Below are positions 24,101 to 33,188 of a stretch of 64,000 nt of DNA, one piece after another (positions within the stretch are counted from its first letter, which is position 1; each line of letters starts with the position of its first letter). This DNA is from Anthonomus grandis grandis (Eukaryota > Arthropoda > Insecta > Coleoptera > Curculionidae). Both the position numbers and the translations under genes were made by a program. A model generated the notes under the pieces. It saw only the letters and a list, made by a program, of their open reading frames with translations, did no database searches and was not told where the DNA came from. The DNA is taken from NCBI RefSeq assembly GCF_022605725.1, contig NC_065546.1, positions 40,544,227-40,608,226 of the forward strand, written 5' to 3'.

Positions 24101-26282
24101 TTTCGGAACTGCTGGAATCATCTTCCTTTTGCAAGGTCATATGATTTAATGCTTCATATTCCGCCATAAAGTCAGTATAGTAATCGCGCAAAACCTTGTT
24201 TTTACTCAACCTTTTCTCGGTAGCATAGAACCTCTTTTCCGCTAGGTCTCTGGATTTGCCCAATGTGTCTGGAGCTTGCTTTAAAGGCAAAGTGACAATA
24301 AAACGCCCTTGAGAATCTCTTTGGGTGCTTTGTGTGAAAAGAGTTTCGCAAATAGATTCCTCTTTAGAAAGAGCTCTGGAGGTGCTTATTTCCTCTATTT
24401 CCCAGAATTTGGCAATGGATTTTTGTAGCTCAGAAGTAGTACTTAAATTGCACAAATAAGGAGATGCATTGGAAGAAGGAGAGTTGCCTATCATGCCGGC
24501 TAAAATCCACCCTAGCTCTGTCTCTTGTAAAAATGGCTGATTTTTACCGCATGATATTTTACTTTCTCCTAATAAACTCCAAAATAGATCGGCACCAATT
24601 AGAATATCAACAGAACCCGATTTTAAAAAGTCTGGATCGGCAAGGTAAAGGTTTGCTGGAATATTTAAATGCTGCAAGTCAAAACTAGCTGACGAAATAC
24701 TTGTTACCTCTGGTAAAATAAAGCACGTTAAAGTAGCCTTAAAATCCTTATACATTGAATAAATTTGGACTTGACACTTGCTTTGAATACTGGAAGTAAT
24801 ATTGGCTATTCCAAGAACTGAAAGATTAGCTACGTCTTGTTCTAGTCCAAGACGTTCTGACATTTCCTTGGAAATGAAAGAAGACTGGGATCCACAATCT
24901 AACAGCGCTTTAGCGAAATGACCCCTTCCCTGCTTGTCGAACACTTTTATTCTAGCTGTGGATAGAAAAACGTATCCCTTTCCCGAAGGAACTTGCTTGC
25001 TTAAAGCAGCAGTTGTCTGCTCATTACTACTTGACTCTGGACAGTCATTTAAAGAATACGTGTTGTTTTCATCCACATGAAGCAATGAATTGTGCCACGC
25101 CCTACATATTTTACAAGGGCCTACTTGACATCTTTTACCCTTGTGATTGTCGCGAAGGCAATTCATGCATAACCTTTTATTTTTAATAAAATTTGCTCTC
25201 TCTGGAATGGGCAAAACAATAAATTTTTTGCAAGAATAAATTGAGTGATTTTCGTTACAAAAATAACACGAATATTTGCTTACTACTAAAGACCTAACTG
25301 GCTTGTCTCTAGAAAAATGCCTTTCCTTGTCTGGCTTTGGCGCGCTGCCGCGATTTAATGAATTACCTTTAAACTCGATTGTCTCTAATACATCCGCACG
25401 ATTTTTAAGAAATGCAATAAACTGATCTAGCGTGGGCGCATTAGTACTAGCTGAAGATCTTTCCCAATCTAAGTTAATTTTTTGATCTAGCTTAGAGGTA
25501 ATCATAAAAATTAAAAGCGTGTCCCAATTGGTGATTGCTTGCCCTAACTGTTTTATTGAACTAAGATGCTTGCTCAAATCATCCACCAGTACTCGAATTT
25601 TCGCAGATGATTCCTTTTGAATACTCTCTAAAGAAAAAATCGCCTTTAAATGGTTATGAATAAGCAATTTATGATTGTTGTACCGCTCCAGAAGTGCATT
25701 CCATGCCACTGCATAGCCGCTCTCGGAAAACTCTAATGCCTTAATGATTTCGGCAGCCCTTTCCTCTAAAGAAGCCCTTAAATAGTGAAATTTTTGAATT
25801 TCGGATAATTCTGTATTTTTATTTATTAGCGAATCGAATGTATCCCGAAATTCAAGCCATGTTTCGAAGGAGCCGTCGAAAGTAGGTAAAGGAATATCTG
25901 GAAGTTTAACGGGAACTTGTGGACTTGTTATACTGTGAATAACACTTGGGTTTGAGGGTGGTTGGGGAGGCTCATCTGGACCAGAAAGCATACTTTTAGC
26001 AATCGCGAGATGCTGAAAATATAAATCTTCAAAACTAGTGCGCTCATTAAACTCGGCTTGTAAGCTTTCCTCCTCAACAGTCTCCTCAATCGCCGTCTGA
26101 ACTTCATTAAATTGTGTAAAGGTATTTTCTAGTTTTATTAACCTTTCTTGCAAATTAAAAGCTTGAATGTCACTCAGACCTTCTGGCGGATACTCATCCT
26201 TACACTTGTTTACGAATTTAATAAAGGCAGTTAATGACACTTTGAAGCCAGCGCGCTTTTTTGTTAAACCCTCGGGAGGCAT
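21138..26282 (-). CDS. BEL/Pao Gag-Pol polyprotein
   Basis: The 1,714-residue frame is uninterrupted. In order: a DUF1759-like Gag region with 'PLPTFDGSFETWLEFRDTF' (~130-280); Cys/His knuckles at ~337 ('CYFCNENHSIYSC') and ~370 ('CMNCLRDNHKGKRC'); an aspartic protease at ~460 ('ALLDCGSQSSFIS', with DCG in place of DTG as is usual in BEL elements); RT at ~790-870 with 'SADIAKMYRQV' and the catalytic 'FYVDDLL'; RNase H at ~1042 ('HGFADASEKAYGACVH'); an HHCC zinc-binding segment at ~1350-1390; and an integrase core with Asp at ~1420 ('IDYAGPF'), Asp at ~1486 ('SDNGTTF') and Glu at ~1534 ('WEAGVKSV'). A DUF5641-like tail ends the protein. All catalytic motifs are intact. The ATG at 26282 follows a ~395 nt leader. 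No envelope gene is present. Confidence 0.95.
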   Translation of the reverse strand: MPPEGLTKKRAGFKVSLTAFIKFVNKCKDEYPPEGLSDIQAFNLQERLIKLENTFTQFNEVQTAIEETVEEESLQAEFNERTSFEDLYFQHLAIAKSMLSGPDEPPQPPSNPSVIHSITSPQVPVKLPDIPLPTFDGSFETWLEFRDTFDSLINKNTELSEIQKFHYLRASLEERAAEIIKALEFSESGYAVAWNALLERYNNHKLLIHNHLKAIFSLESIQKESSAKIRVLVDDLSKHLSSIKQLGQAITNWDTLLIFMITSKLDQKINLDWERSSASTNAPTLDQFIAFLKNRADVLETIEFKGNSLNRGSAPKPDKERHFSRDKPVRSLVVSKYSCYFCNENHSIYSCKKFIVLPIPERANFIKNKRLCMNCLRDNHKGKRCQVGPCKICRAWHNSLLHVDENNTYSLNDCPESSSNEQTTAALSKQVPSGKGYVFLSTARIKVFDKQGRGHFAKALLDCGSQSSFISKEMSERLGLEQDVANLSVLGIANITSSIQSKCQVQIYSMYKDFKATLTCFILPEVTSISSASFDLQHLNIPANLYLADPDFLKSGSVDILIGADLFWSLLGESKISCGKNQPFLQETELGWILAGMIGNSPSSNASPYLCNLSTTSELQKSIAKFWEIEEISTSRALSKEESICETLFTQSTQRDSQGRFIVTLPLKQAPDTLGKSRDLAEKRFYATEKRLSKNKVLRDYYTDFMAEYEALNHMTLQKEDDSSSSEIEYYMPHHGVFRESSVTTKLRVVFDASAATSNGLSLNNIQLVGPVLQDDLFSILVRFRKHTYVISADIAKMYRQVLVDPSQRALQKIFWRPNPQAKVQTYTLNTVTYGHASASFLAIRCLVQLANECELSNPDIAEIIKRDFYVDDLLSGADSIVQARYICQKVTEVLKQGCFELRKWHSNEQEILNIFESSNQMSSEVLEFAPDEKSKTLGLTWVCKNDFLVYDVQAALTERKVTKRNVLSLTARIFDPLGLLSPSTIIAKIFMQRLWSEKLKWDDPLPLSLASEWNRFRQDLENLNKLEIDRHVLCKDPIEIELHGFADASEKAYGACVHLRSVAQDGCITVNLLCAKTKVAPLKAITIPKLELCAALLLARLAHKVIQSVKLKFDNLVFWSDSSITLAWLKTSPNLLKVFESNRVSEIQGLTESGEWKYVPSQDNPADLASRGLLSSQLLKTSSWWHGPLWLSGPKSEWPTFQHHVQELPGLKPVKTVAMPVNILKNDFPFKRVSTLDRLQRIVCYILRFKNLCLKNSQTRNSISLQEMNEALKCILYAAQTQSFPDQHLQLSKGKTLDKNNKLSSLNPFMGSDGLMRVGGRLKFSELPVNAKHPIILDCKHHLTRLIFEREHRNLLHPGPQLLLFTVRERYWPISGRNLARSVTKNCLQCFRFKAATISPIMGNLPRERVTPSSPFQVTGIDYAGPFLVRSSRTSRKYEKCYIGVFVCFSTKAVHLELISTLSSKSFIQALRRFVSRRGKPSKIYSDNGTTFVGASRELGEFLKISGNELTSLAIKENIEWSFIPPYSPHFGGLWEAGVKSVKHHLKRVLADARLTFEEFCTVLCQIEGILNSRPLCPMSSDPNDFLSLTPAHFLIGKPIVAAPDEPVEDLRSNRLTRFQLLQKICQHFWRRWEREYLGELQQRSKWKTNCGALKEGALVLIKEEHTSPTNWKLGRILTLHPGADNICRVASIKIASGIVKRSFSRICPLPLD

Positions 26283-26677
26283 TCTGTTATAAATTAAACA
26301 CTTGAAATACTCAAATAAAATAAATACTGGCTTGAAATTAAGCCCTTCTGCTGACCAAATAAATTCAAATTATAGGTTAAGACCACCCAAAAAAATACTA
26401 GCAGAGTTTAACTAATACAAATTTATGCAATAAAAACTAGCATGTAAATTTTGAACTCAGAGATTAGGGGATTAACCTTAGGATAGGAAACAAAAATACT
26501 AGGAACGACTCACCCCGTCTGCTTTACTACCAGGCCAATTGTTTCGCGCCGCCACGACCGTATAACTCGCGCCGAGCCCGTCGTTGTGGAAAAAACCCGG
26601 CGTCGTTGTTCGGCGGCGAATACACTAACTTGTTTTCTTGCTTTGTTTCGTTCAGAAATGCACCGATTTTAGTCCTA

Positions 26678-26695
26678 ATCTGTCGCGAAGGACCA
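26678..26695 (-). other. Primer binding site of BEL element
   Basis: The first 18 bases inside the 5' LTR read TGGTCCTTCGCGACAGAT in element orientation. Position and the leading TGG fit a tRNA 3'-end complement. I did not identify the tRNA. Confidence 0.75.
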
Positions 26696-26924
26696 TGTTC
26701 TAACGGACTGTAACTTTAGTTTTTAATTAACTTTATTCCATACAAAATATAAAGGCTGGCGGACATATAAATCGGTTAAAAATAACTTAAAGTTAATAAA
26801 TCGGACGGAGGCCTTGTTGTCGAACCGCTGGTCAGCGGAGAAGAGCTCGAGCGTCGGAGGTGCAGCAGCAGGCTGGTGCGTTTGGCGCGGTTGCCAAGTT
26901 TAACCATTTTAAGTAGCGCCAACA
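26696..26924 (-). repeat. 5' LTR of BEL element
   Basis: In element orientation it begins TGTTGGCGCTACTTAAAATG and ends CCGTTAGAACA, with TG...CA ends. It contains GGAATAAAGTT, a polyadenylation signal near its 3' side. It is flanked on the outside by ctatg and on the inside by the primer site. Confidence 0.95.
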
Positions 26925-26929
26925 CTATG

Positions 26930-27024
26930 TGATAAATGTCTTGTTTGGAAACATAGGCTGGGCCTCTCTATGAATCAAAAACATTTCCAGAAGCTAAGCA
27001 AATCAACAGAAGAATGGATTTGTA
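26930..27024 (+). pseudogene. ORF1 middle part: second half of PHD finger
   Basis: The frame continues 'DKCLVWKHRLGLSMNQKHFQ' and '..STEEWIC', supplying the second CxxC, the His and the start of the last CxxC of the finger. The residue after the His (HRLG instead of HRxC) has lost one zinc ligand. The frame is interrupted at 27024 by the 5.5 kb TIR element. The last CxxC is completed on the far side at 32533 ('SKCVKRTKK'). Confidence 0.8.
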
Positions 27025-27071
27025 TAGTTCAGTTCAGAGATCTATTAGAATCTTTGATGTACCGCAAATAG

Positions 27072-27609
27072 TCCGGGTGCCGGTGTTGCTTGTATTGCCA
27101 CACGACATGCATGTTTAAAACGCAAAATTTTATGTGGAAAGAGTCATACAGTAATATTCTAAGCGATATTTAATCATTTCATTAAATAAATAAATGTTTT
27201 AAGCATTTTTTAAAGAATTTATACATTTGATTCGTAAAATTTGACTACATGCGCGCACGTACTATTTTGTTAAACGCCTGACCCTAGTCACAGCCAAAAA
27301 GTTGCACAGGTCCGGCCTTAAAATTTATTTGTATTTAAAACTTTATTATTCGGGATTTTTGGGTTTAGTTTTACTAAGTTAGAAATTCAGGATAGTTGAT
27401 AGCAAGATAATATTTAATTTAAATATAAGATTTAAGTACGTTAAATGAGTTTAACCAAAAATTTTAATTTCATAAGTTTAGTTTTTAGCGCCATCAGTCC
27501 CTTATGACAAGTCAAGTCTCTTTGCTTTGCAACATGTCAAGTTGGAATAATGTATTGACTACTGACTACTGTTAATCTACTGCATAGCTTTCATCAAATA
27601 GTATTAAAC
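27072..27609. other. Left arm of the TIR element, no coding signal
   Basis: Beyond the terminal inverted repeat (to about 27135) this part is AT-rich and shows no family-like frame on either strand. Confidence 0.5.
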
Positions 27610-29710
27610 AATTTTAACACTGCTTTTCCTGTTGTCAATAAAAGAATCGAAATAGAAAACCTTGGTATACTAAGGGTTTACGAGTATCTGGGAAAAATAT
27701 GCGCTCCCTTTTTTACAATAGGAAATACGCTATGAACAATGCAACATTTTAAAATTATTATAACAGATACCGCAAGATTTACAGAAACTCAATCAGAACG
27801 GCTAAGTGGACCTACTTTCAAAGGAGGATAAATAATTCCTCCAACAGAGCAAAAGAGTCTTGGAAGATTTTAAATGAGCTTAGGGGCAAAAATTGTGTCT
27901 TGGTTATTTCAAGTACCTTAGATTCCAATGTCCTCGATTCCTTCTACTGTGATATTGCTAGTAACCTTGCAGCCAATCTCTCACAAAAAATAGATCCCAG
28001 GAGCTATCTCAGCAATGTGGTAGTAGCCGAATCTTTCTTTTTTGGCCCCACAAGTGTAGAAGAACAGTTAATGGTAATTATTAAGAATAAGAGTTCAATA
28101 GGGTTGGGATGGGCTTTCTCTTAAAATATTTTCTGCTTTACCGCTTGTTGCTTTGCAAGTCTTGGCCGAGTCAATTAACTTTTCATTTATGTCTGGAGTT
28201 TTCCCAGAGTGCTTAAAAAGAGCAATGATTGTTCCTCTTTACAAGGGTGGCGATCCGACTGTCCTTCTAACTTAGACCTATAGCGTTATTGCCTACTTTA
28301 GCCAAGATAGTGGAACGGCTCGTTAAGGTGAGGATGGTTTCATTTTTAAATAGGTTTGGCCTATTGAGTCTTTAGCAGTTTGGCTTTCGTGAGTCTGTGA
28401 GCACAAATGATGCTATCTTTAGCTTTCTAGAGCACCTGTACAACCGACTGAATGTTGTTGAAGTTGCAGCAGCGGTATTCTATGACTTGTCCAAGGCATT
28501 TGACTGCGTGAGTCACAGAGTGCTGCTGATGAAACTGGAGCTCTATGGTTTTAGAGGAACTGCCCTTGAGTGGTTTCGTTCCTACTTATCAAATCGTGTC
28601 CAGGCTGTCAAATTTAATGGTGGTATCTCTAAGGAACACTTAATATAAATGTGGGTGTCCCGTAAGGATCAGTACTTGGTCCTTTACTTTTTCTCATTTA
28701 TGTGAACGATCTGCCACAACTGCAGGTAACTGGCAAATTTACATTGTTTGCCGATGATACCACCATCCTCTGGCACGACTCTGATGTTTCTCAAATGGAG
28801 GCCAATATACGTGGAAATTTGTTAAAAATAAAAGACTGGTGTGTTGCAAATTTTTTGACATTTAATGTTTCCAAAACAAATATCCTTAATTTTAAATGTA
28901 ATACAAATGATATATGTTTAAATAATGAAGCCATCACAATGCCACCGTTCAGTAAGTTTTTGGGTCTTTCCATAGAGAAGTTCCTTAAATTTGAAGACCA
29001 TATTGTGAATATAGTATGTAGAAAAGTCTTATCAGGCTGCTACGCCCTAAGGGTTATTGCCACCAGTCTTAATTTCTCCATCGCCAGATCTGCATACTTC
29101 ACGATTATCAAGTCGCACCTTCAATATGGAATTTGCTTTTGGGGTTCATGTTCAAATTCACTTTTTAGTTCAGTGTTTGTACTCCAGAAAAGGGCCATTA
29201 GATATCTATGTGGGGCCAAGTCTCGTGACTCATGTCGCCCGCTTTTTGTAAGTCATAATATTTTAACCCTGTGTTGTATTTTTATTTTGGAAACAGTTTG
29301 CTTAGTTTTTAGAAAATATAAACAGGAACTCCACTTAGGAAGCCACTATAATACGCGACAAAATTATTTGTTAAGGCTACCCATTCCTCATTTTGAACTT
29401 GTCCGTAGCTCTATTATATATGGAGGTAGAAAGCTGTTTAATAAACTTCCACTAGAAATAAGATAACTTAAGACTAAAAAAAGCCTACGTACAAGGACGA
29501 AAATATTTCTTGCTAGTAAAGCGTACTATAGTTTAGGTGAATTTTTTAATGATTAGCATTTAAGTATTTTTCAAAGTTTTATATAATTTTATTTTATTTT
29601 AAATTAGTTTCTCGTTTTTATTCCTTTAATGTACTTGGCTTTGGCTTTGTCTACAACTTCTATATTTATATTGACAATAAAGCATTTTTGAGTTTGATGA
29701 GAGAATAGGT
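27610..29710 (+). mobile_element. Jockey/CR1-like non-LTR copy inside the TIR element
   Basis: It is 5' truncated in the endonuclease-RT linker and runs through the RT to a 3' UTR ending 'TTGACAATAAAGCATTTTTG'. This 3' end matches that of the 12283-16900 element, so the two belong to related families. AATAAA is included in that end. Confidence 0.8.
27620..29465 (+). pseudogene. Reverse transcriptase, several breaks
   Basis: The linker reads 'NRAKESWKILNELRGKNCVL' and 'PRSYLSNVVVAESFFFGP'. RT blocks follow: 'FPECLKRAMIVPLYKGGDP', 'PIALLPTLAKIVERLVK', 'FGFRESVSTNDAIFSFLEHL', 'FYDLSKAFDCVSHRVLL', 'GTALEWFRSYLSNR', 'GSVLGPLLFLIYVNDL' and 'LFADDTTILWHDSD' with both catalytic Asp. The final 254-codon stretch (28702-29466) is open from the palm to near the C-terminus ('NKLPLEIR'). 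Breaks lie near 28123, 28275, 28375 and 28648. It is less decayed than the 12.3 kb copy. Confidence 0.85.
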
Positions 29711-30504
29711 GATACGAATTACTTAGGCCCATTTATTCTGTGGATTAAGGCATTAAATAGTTACTTTTTGACACAAAAGTGTAAAATGTTTTGGTTTGTC
29801 TTCAAATTTTATATATTTTCTTTTTTTGGGAATTGAAATTTATTTTTACATGGTGGTGATTATTAATGGGGATTGTGGCTGCCATATTCAATGCCCTTTA
29901 TTATAGTTTTTTTTAATTAATACATATTATGATATATTATAATAATATACTCATGAAAACCCCCCATCTCTATATTTAGTACCAACTTCTTTTGATAAAA
30001 AGTAATTATGTCAGGTCAGTCAGAAAACTGGAAGTATATTTTTTAAAATAAACTTTTACATTAAAAATCAACTAGCTGTCTATACTTTATGCGTTTAAAA
30101 GACACAAGTTTTACTTATAAAAAAAACACACTTTGCATCCTGAATGTAATATTTATTAATTTGTTTGCCTCGTATTTAGTTATTATGCATATTAGGAGAG
30201 ATTAGATAAAAATTAACAAAAATAAATGCTCATACTAAAAACTAAAAATCTTATACAAAACACTACATTTTAAGTATACTGGATCCTAAAACTACAGTGA
30301 GGATACGAAATACTTTTATAAATTTACCCACTCTTTTGAATCTGGCCCAAAAAGTTAATACAATTTCTAAATTCTGTTTTTTTGCCATTGTTCTTTAGCA
30401 GTTTCTTCCATTAAGGAAGGAAACAGTTTCTCTGTTGCCGCCATGGATTCCAACTTCATCTCGCACATCAGCATATGGATACTAAAGCATTACATAAGAC
30501 AGAC
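29711..30504. other. Interior of the TIR element, no coding signal
   Basis: AT-rich sequence between the non-LTR insertion and the tandem repeat array. No recognisable frame or repeat. Confidence 0.5.
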
Positions 30505-31025
30505 AGGGGCAGTAAGCTGAAAAAAACAAAACTTTAAACTCGTTTAAATTAATAAAAATAGGATTTTCTTACTATGGCAAAAAAGGGACTTTTTTCCAGA
30601 GACTGGAGGAAGAAGCAGTCTTCATTGTGTCGCTGAAGGACAACAGGGGTAGTAAGCTGTAAAAAACAAAATTTTAGACTTGTTTTCTTATTAAAAACAG
30701 TGTTTTTCTTACCATAGCAAAAAAGGGTTTTTGCCCAGAGAATGGTGGAAGAAGCAGTCTTTATTGTGTCACTGAAGGACAACAGGGGCAGTAAGCTGTA
30801 AAAACACAAAATTTTAGACTTGTTTTCTTAATAAAAACAGCGTTTTCTTACCATATCAAAAAAGAGATTTTCCAGAGAATGGTGGAAGAAGCAGTCTTTA
30901 TTGTGTCACTGAAGGACAAACAGAGGCAGTAAGCTGTAAAAAACAAAATTTTAAACTTGTTTTATTAATAAAAATATGGTTTTCTTACTATGGCAAAAAA
31001 GGGACTTTTTTCCCAGAGAATGGAA
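30505..31025 (-). repeat. Tandem ~139 bp units with exon-like structure
   Basis: The marker AGTAAGCTG recurs at 30511, 30651, 30790 and 30928 (spacings 140, 139, 138). On the minus strand every unit has a pyrimidine run ending CAG or ACAG, then about 83 bp of conserved sequence, then a GTAAGAAAA donor, then a ~56 bp AT-rich spacer. That is the layout of a short exon and a minimal intron repeated four times. The conserved part is not a multiple of three, so it would shift frame if spliced in series. No protein similarity was recognised. Confidence 0.75.
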
Positions 31026-31079
31026 ATCATACATCAATCATAAATGTATCATATCATGTTTCGGCTAAATAATATATGG

Positions 31080-31535
31080 ATCTTTCTTCCTTGCAAATTT
31101 TTTAAATTTTCCTCAAATATTCTATACACCACCTGACAATTCCATTACAGCAGCTCTTTTGTTAACCATCTTAAGCTTAAATCCAAGTTTTATCAGGTAT
31201 CTCCGCAAGGTTGAGACTGAGAAATGTTTGTCCCTTGCCGATAAGATGTCTCTATGGTCAGAACCTCATTGTTTTTGTATTTAGAATACACACCTTTCCT
31301 TAGCAATTTGGCAATATCCATGTCAAATCCCTTTGATTGTCCTGCATCTTTCCTTTTTATTCTGTCTTTAATCTTTTTTTTACAGGCATATTGTACTATA
31401 GGGAACCCCTGTTAAAAACGCTGTTTTTTGCAAAGCACTACAATCATTTGTGAACTGAGGATCATTCCTTAGATTGTTATAAATATTTAGATAAATTTGT
31501 TTGGCGTCTGTACTTAAACAATTACGTTTTTAAAT
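31080..31535 (-). pseudogene. Helix-turn-helix transposase N-terminal remnant
   Basis: Reading through frameshifts, the minus strand gives 'CLSTDAKQIYLNIYNNLRND', 'KTAFLTGVPYSTI', 'FDMDIAKLLRKGVYSKYKNN' and 'FSVSTLRRYLIKLGFKLKMV' followed by 'NKRAAVMELS'. This order (HTH, linker, 'S.STLRR.L..LGF', 'R..VME') matches the N-terminal half of DDE_3-type transposases common in insects. The DDE core that should follow is absent and is replaced by the tandem mini-exon array. Its position inside a TA-flanked TIR element suggests it is that element's own transposase. Confidence 0.55.
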
Positions 31536-31563
31536 TTACGTTTACGTTTTTTCAATTTACGTT

Positions 31564-31941
31564 TTAAAACTGCTTGATTTCCTCTGTAGCTTCTACTTTC
31601 CTTGCTTCTTTTTGCTTCCTCAATTCTAGAAAATGAACTATTAGAACTATGTAAGTCTTAACCACTGTCCAGATCACTCTTATTGTTTTTATCACAAATG
31701 TTATTGTCTTTCTTGTACACCCACGGTCTCCATAAGCCCGCACAAACACTTTTTTCCTATTTTCCCAGGGTCGAAACATTTTAAAGTTTTTAGGTATAAT
31801 ACCAAAACAAATCCACAAACACAAATAAATAACACACTTCCTCACAGTAAAAACTGTAAAAAATTTAGACGAATACAGGCCAAATTCTAAATTCTTTACT
31901 TTCATAAACGTGTAAAAAGCATAACCGGCAAAACACATCAA
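31564..31941 (-). CDS. Unrecognised 125-codon frame
   Basis: An open frame upstream of the transposase remnant, on the same strand. It begins 'MMCFAGYAFYTFMKVKNLEF' and contains 'FRPWENRKKVFVRAYGDRGC', which is more protein-like than the rest. Its tail is charged ('LRKQKEARKVEATEEIKQF'). I recognise no family. It could be a 5' exon of the TIR element's transposase gene or chance. Confidence 0.3.
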   Translation of the reverse strand: MMCFAGYAFYTFMKVKNLEFGLYSSKFFTVFTVRKCVIYLCLWICFGIIPKNFKMFRPWENRKKVFVRAYGDRGCTRKTITFVIKTIRVIWTVVKTYIVLIVHFLELRKQKEARKVEATEEIKQF

Positions 31942-32410
31942 ATAATAACCTCACATGGCCCCCCTCCCAACTATTAAAGGTGATAGACCCATCCAACAAT
32001 TATTTTAAAGGCGATAGACCCATCCTTAAAGATCTCTTTAAAAACACGTCGAAAGTAATACAAAAACTGCCCAAAAATTTATTTGGGTACGGCCCCGTAA
32101 TTCTTAAAATCAGTGGGATAGAGAGAGATACACAATCACTTGCACAGCCTAAAGTAGGAATCGCCAGAACGCAGGTGTTTTATCTTTGTTTAATAGACTG
32201 GCTAAAAAGAGGTGACAAGTCTGTGAGTGCTGGAAGTGTTTAAAATATTTTGTAAGATGCTTGGATTTTAGTCCGCGGTCAATTTTTTGATATTATTTTC
32301 TTGTGATATTATTTTCTTTCTAAAAATTGACATTTTCGAAAGAAAAATAAAAAATAGTATAAAACATGGGGTTTTACGTATATTTAAAATGATTTCATAG
32401 ATAGGCAATA
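31942..32410. other. Right arm of the TIR element, nothing coding supported
   Basis: A short direct repeat, 'GATAGACCCATCC' (31982 and 32009), is present. An 87-codon plus-strand frame starting at 31980 has no recognisable similarity. The right terminal inverted repeat begins near 32411. Confidence 0.5.
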
Positions 32411-32532
32411 TAAAATTTTGCCATTTAAACATATATATCATGCAACAATAAATATGACATAGGCGCACGGACTAGTTAGTGCGGCATCTGCGACACATCA
32501 AAGATTCTAATAGATCTCTGAACTGGACTTTA

Positions 32533-33173
32533 GCAAGTGTGTGAAAAGAACTAAGAAGCCGGAGTCTCAGACTTCTAATTACACAATTAATGATGTCATG
32601 AATGCCTTAAAAAACATGGAAAAGAAGTACGATGTTCTTTTCCAGAAATATGAAGAGCAGGTCAAAATAAATGAAGAGCTGAAACTGGAACTTAGTGGTA
32701 TAAAAAACCAGTTAAATAAGAAGGAACAAAGGGAGCTCACGAATAATGTTATTGTTTATGGGGTCCCTTATAAAACCACAGAAAATTTGCAGCAGCTGGT
32801 TTGTAATATTGGAAAGCAGCTTCAAGTAGATCTAGACAGTAATTTTACAGCCCTTAGAGTAGGAGCCAAAGAAGAAGGAAAGAAGACACCCATCAAGATT
32901 AACATAAAAATTGAGGACATTAAGAAAAAACTTATGAAATCTCCTAAAAGGTATAATTTAAATACTTTGGTGTTAGGGTTTACTGAAAATCATAATGTAT
33001 ATCTAAATCATGATCTAACTAAACACAACCTAGACTTATTTAAAAAGACACAAACATTTAGAAAGGAGAATAATTATAAATACCTTTGGTTTAGTAATGG
33101 GTCTATTTTATTAAAGAAACATGAAAATAGCAGGGTTTTAGTGATTAGTACAGAATCTGATTTAAAAAACTAG
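32533..33173 (+). pseudogene. ORF1 3' part: coiled coil and RRM-like region
   Basis: The piece completes the PHD finger ('SKCVKRTKK'), then has a helical, heptad-rich segment ('MNALKNMEKKYDVLFQKYEE' to 'LKLELSGIKNQLNKKE') and a basic region with 'NNVIVYGVPYKTTENLQQL' and 'NYKYLWFSNGSILLKK', resembling the RRM/CTD-like fold of non-LTR ORF1 proteins. It would trimerise and bind RNA if like its relatives (family knowledge). No in-frame ATG exists near the left edge because the true start is at 20812. This 3' piece itself is intact to its TAG at 33171. Confidence 0.8.
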
Positions 33174-33188
33174 ATAAAAAAATCTAAA

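Larger units (their letters stand above)
20880..26924 (-). mobile_element. Complete BEL/Pao LTR retrotransposon
   Basis: The element is 6,045 bp, with 229 bp LTRs at both ends, a 5 bp target duplication (ctatg at 20875-20879 and 26925-26929), a tRNA primer site next to the 5' LTR, a purine tract next to the 3' LTR and one uninterrupted 1,714-residue gag-pol frame. The LTRs differ by one base by eye (A at the 20.99 kb site, G in the other copy). This points to a very recent insertion and a copy that may still be competent. Confidence 0.95.
27025..32530. mobile_element. 5.5 kb TIR DNA transposon with TA target duplication
   Basis: The ends are inverted repeats: the left end from 27025 and the right end read back from 32530 share 'CAGTTCAGAGATCTATTAGA' and continue imperfectly for roughly 110 bp (through 'TAGTCCG', 'CATGTTTAAA' and 'GCAAAATTTTAT'). 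TA flanks both sides (27023-27024 and 32531-32532), and removing the element plus one TA restores the ORF1 frame of the host retrotransposon. Inside are a later non-LTR insertion (27610-29710), four exon-like repeats and a minus-strand helix-turn-helix transposase remnant. A TA duplication fits the IS630/Tc1/mariner superfamily. Confidence 0.8.

Noticed and set aside
31980..32243. 87-codon plus-strand frame in the TIR element.
   Set aside because: No recognisable motif, and it lies in the right arm without supporting context.
27025..32530. Reading the short inverted match between 27026-27060 and 32494-32528 as a 5' inversion (twin priming) of a LINE insertion.
   Set aside because: The similarity extends to ~110 bp as inverted ends, TA flanks both, and removal restores the ORF1 frame. 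A TIR element explains all of this better.
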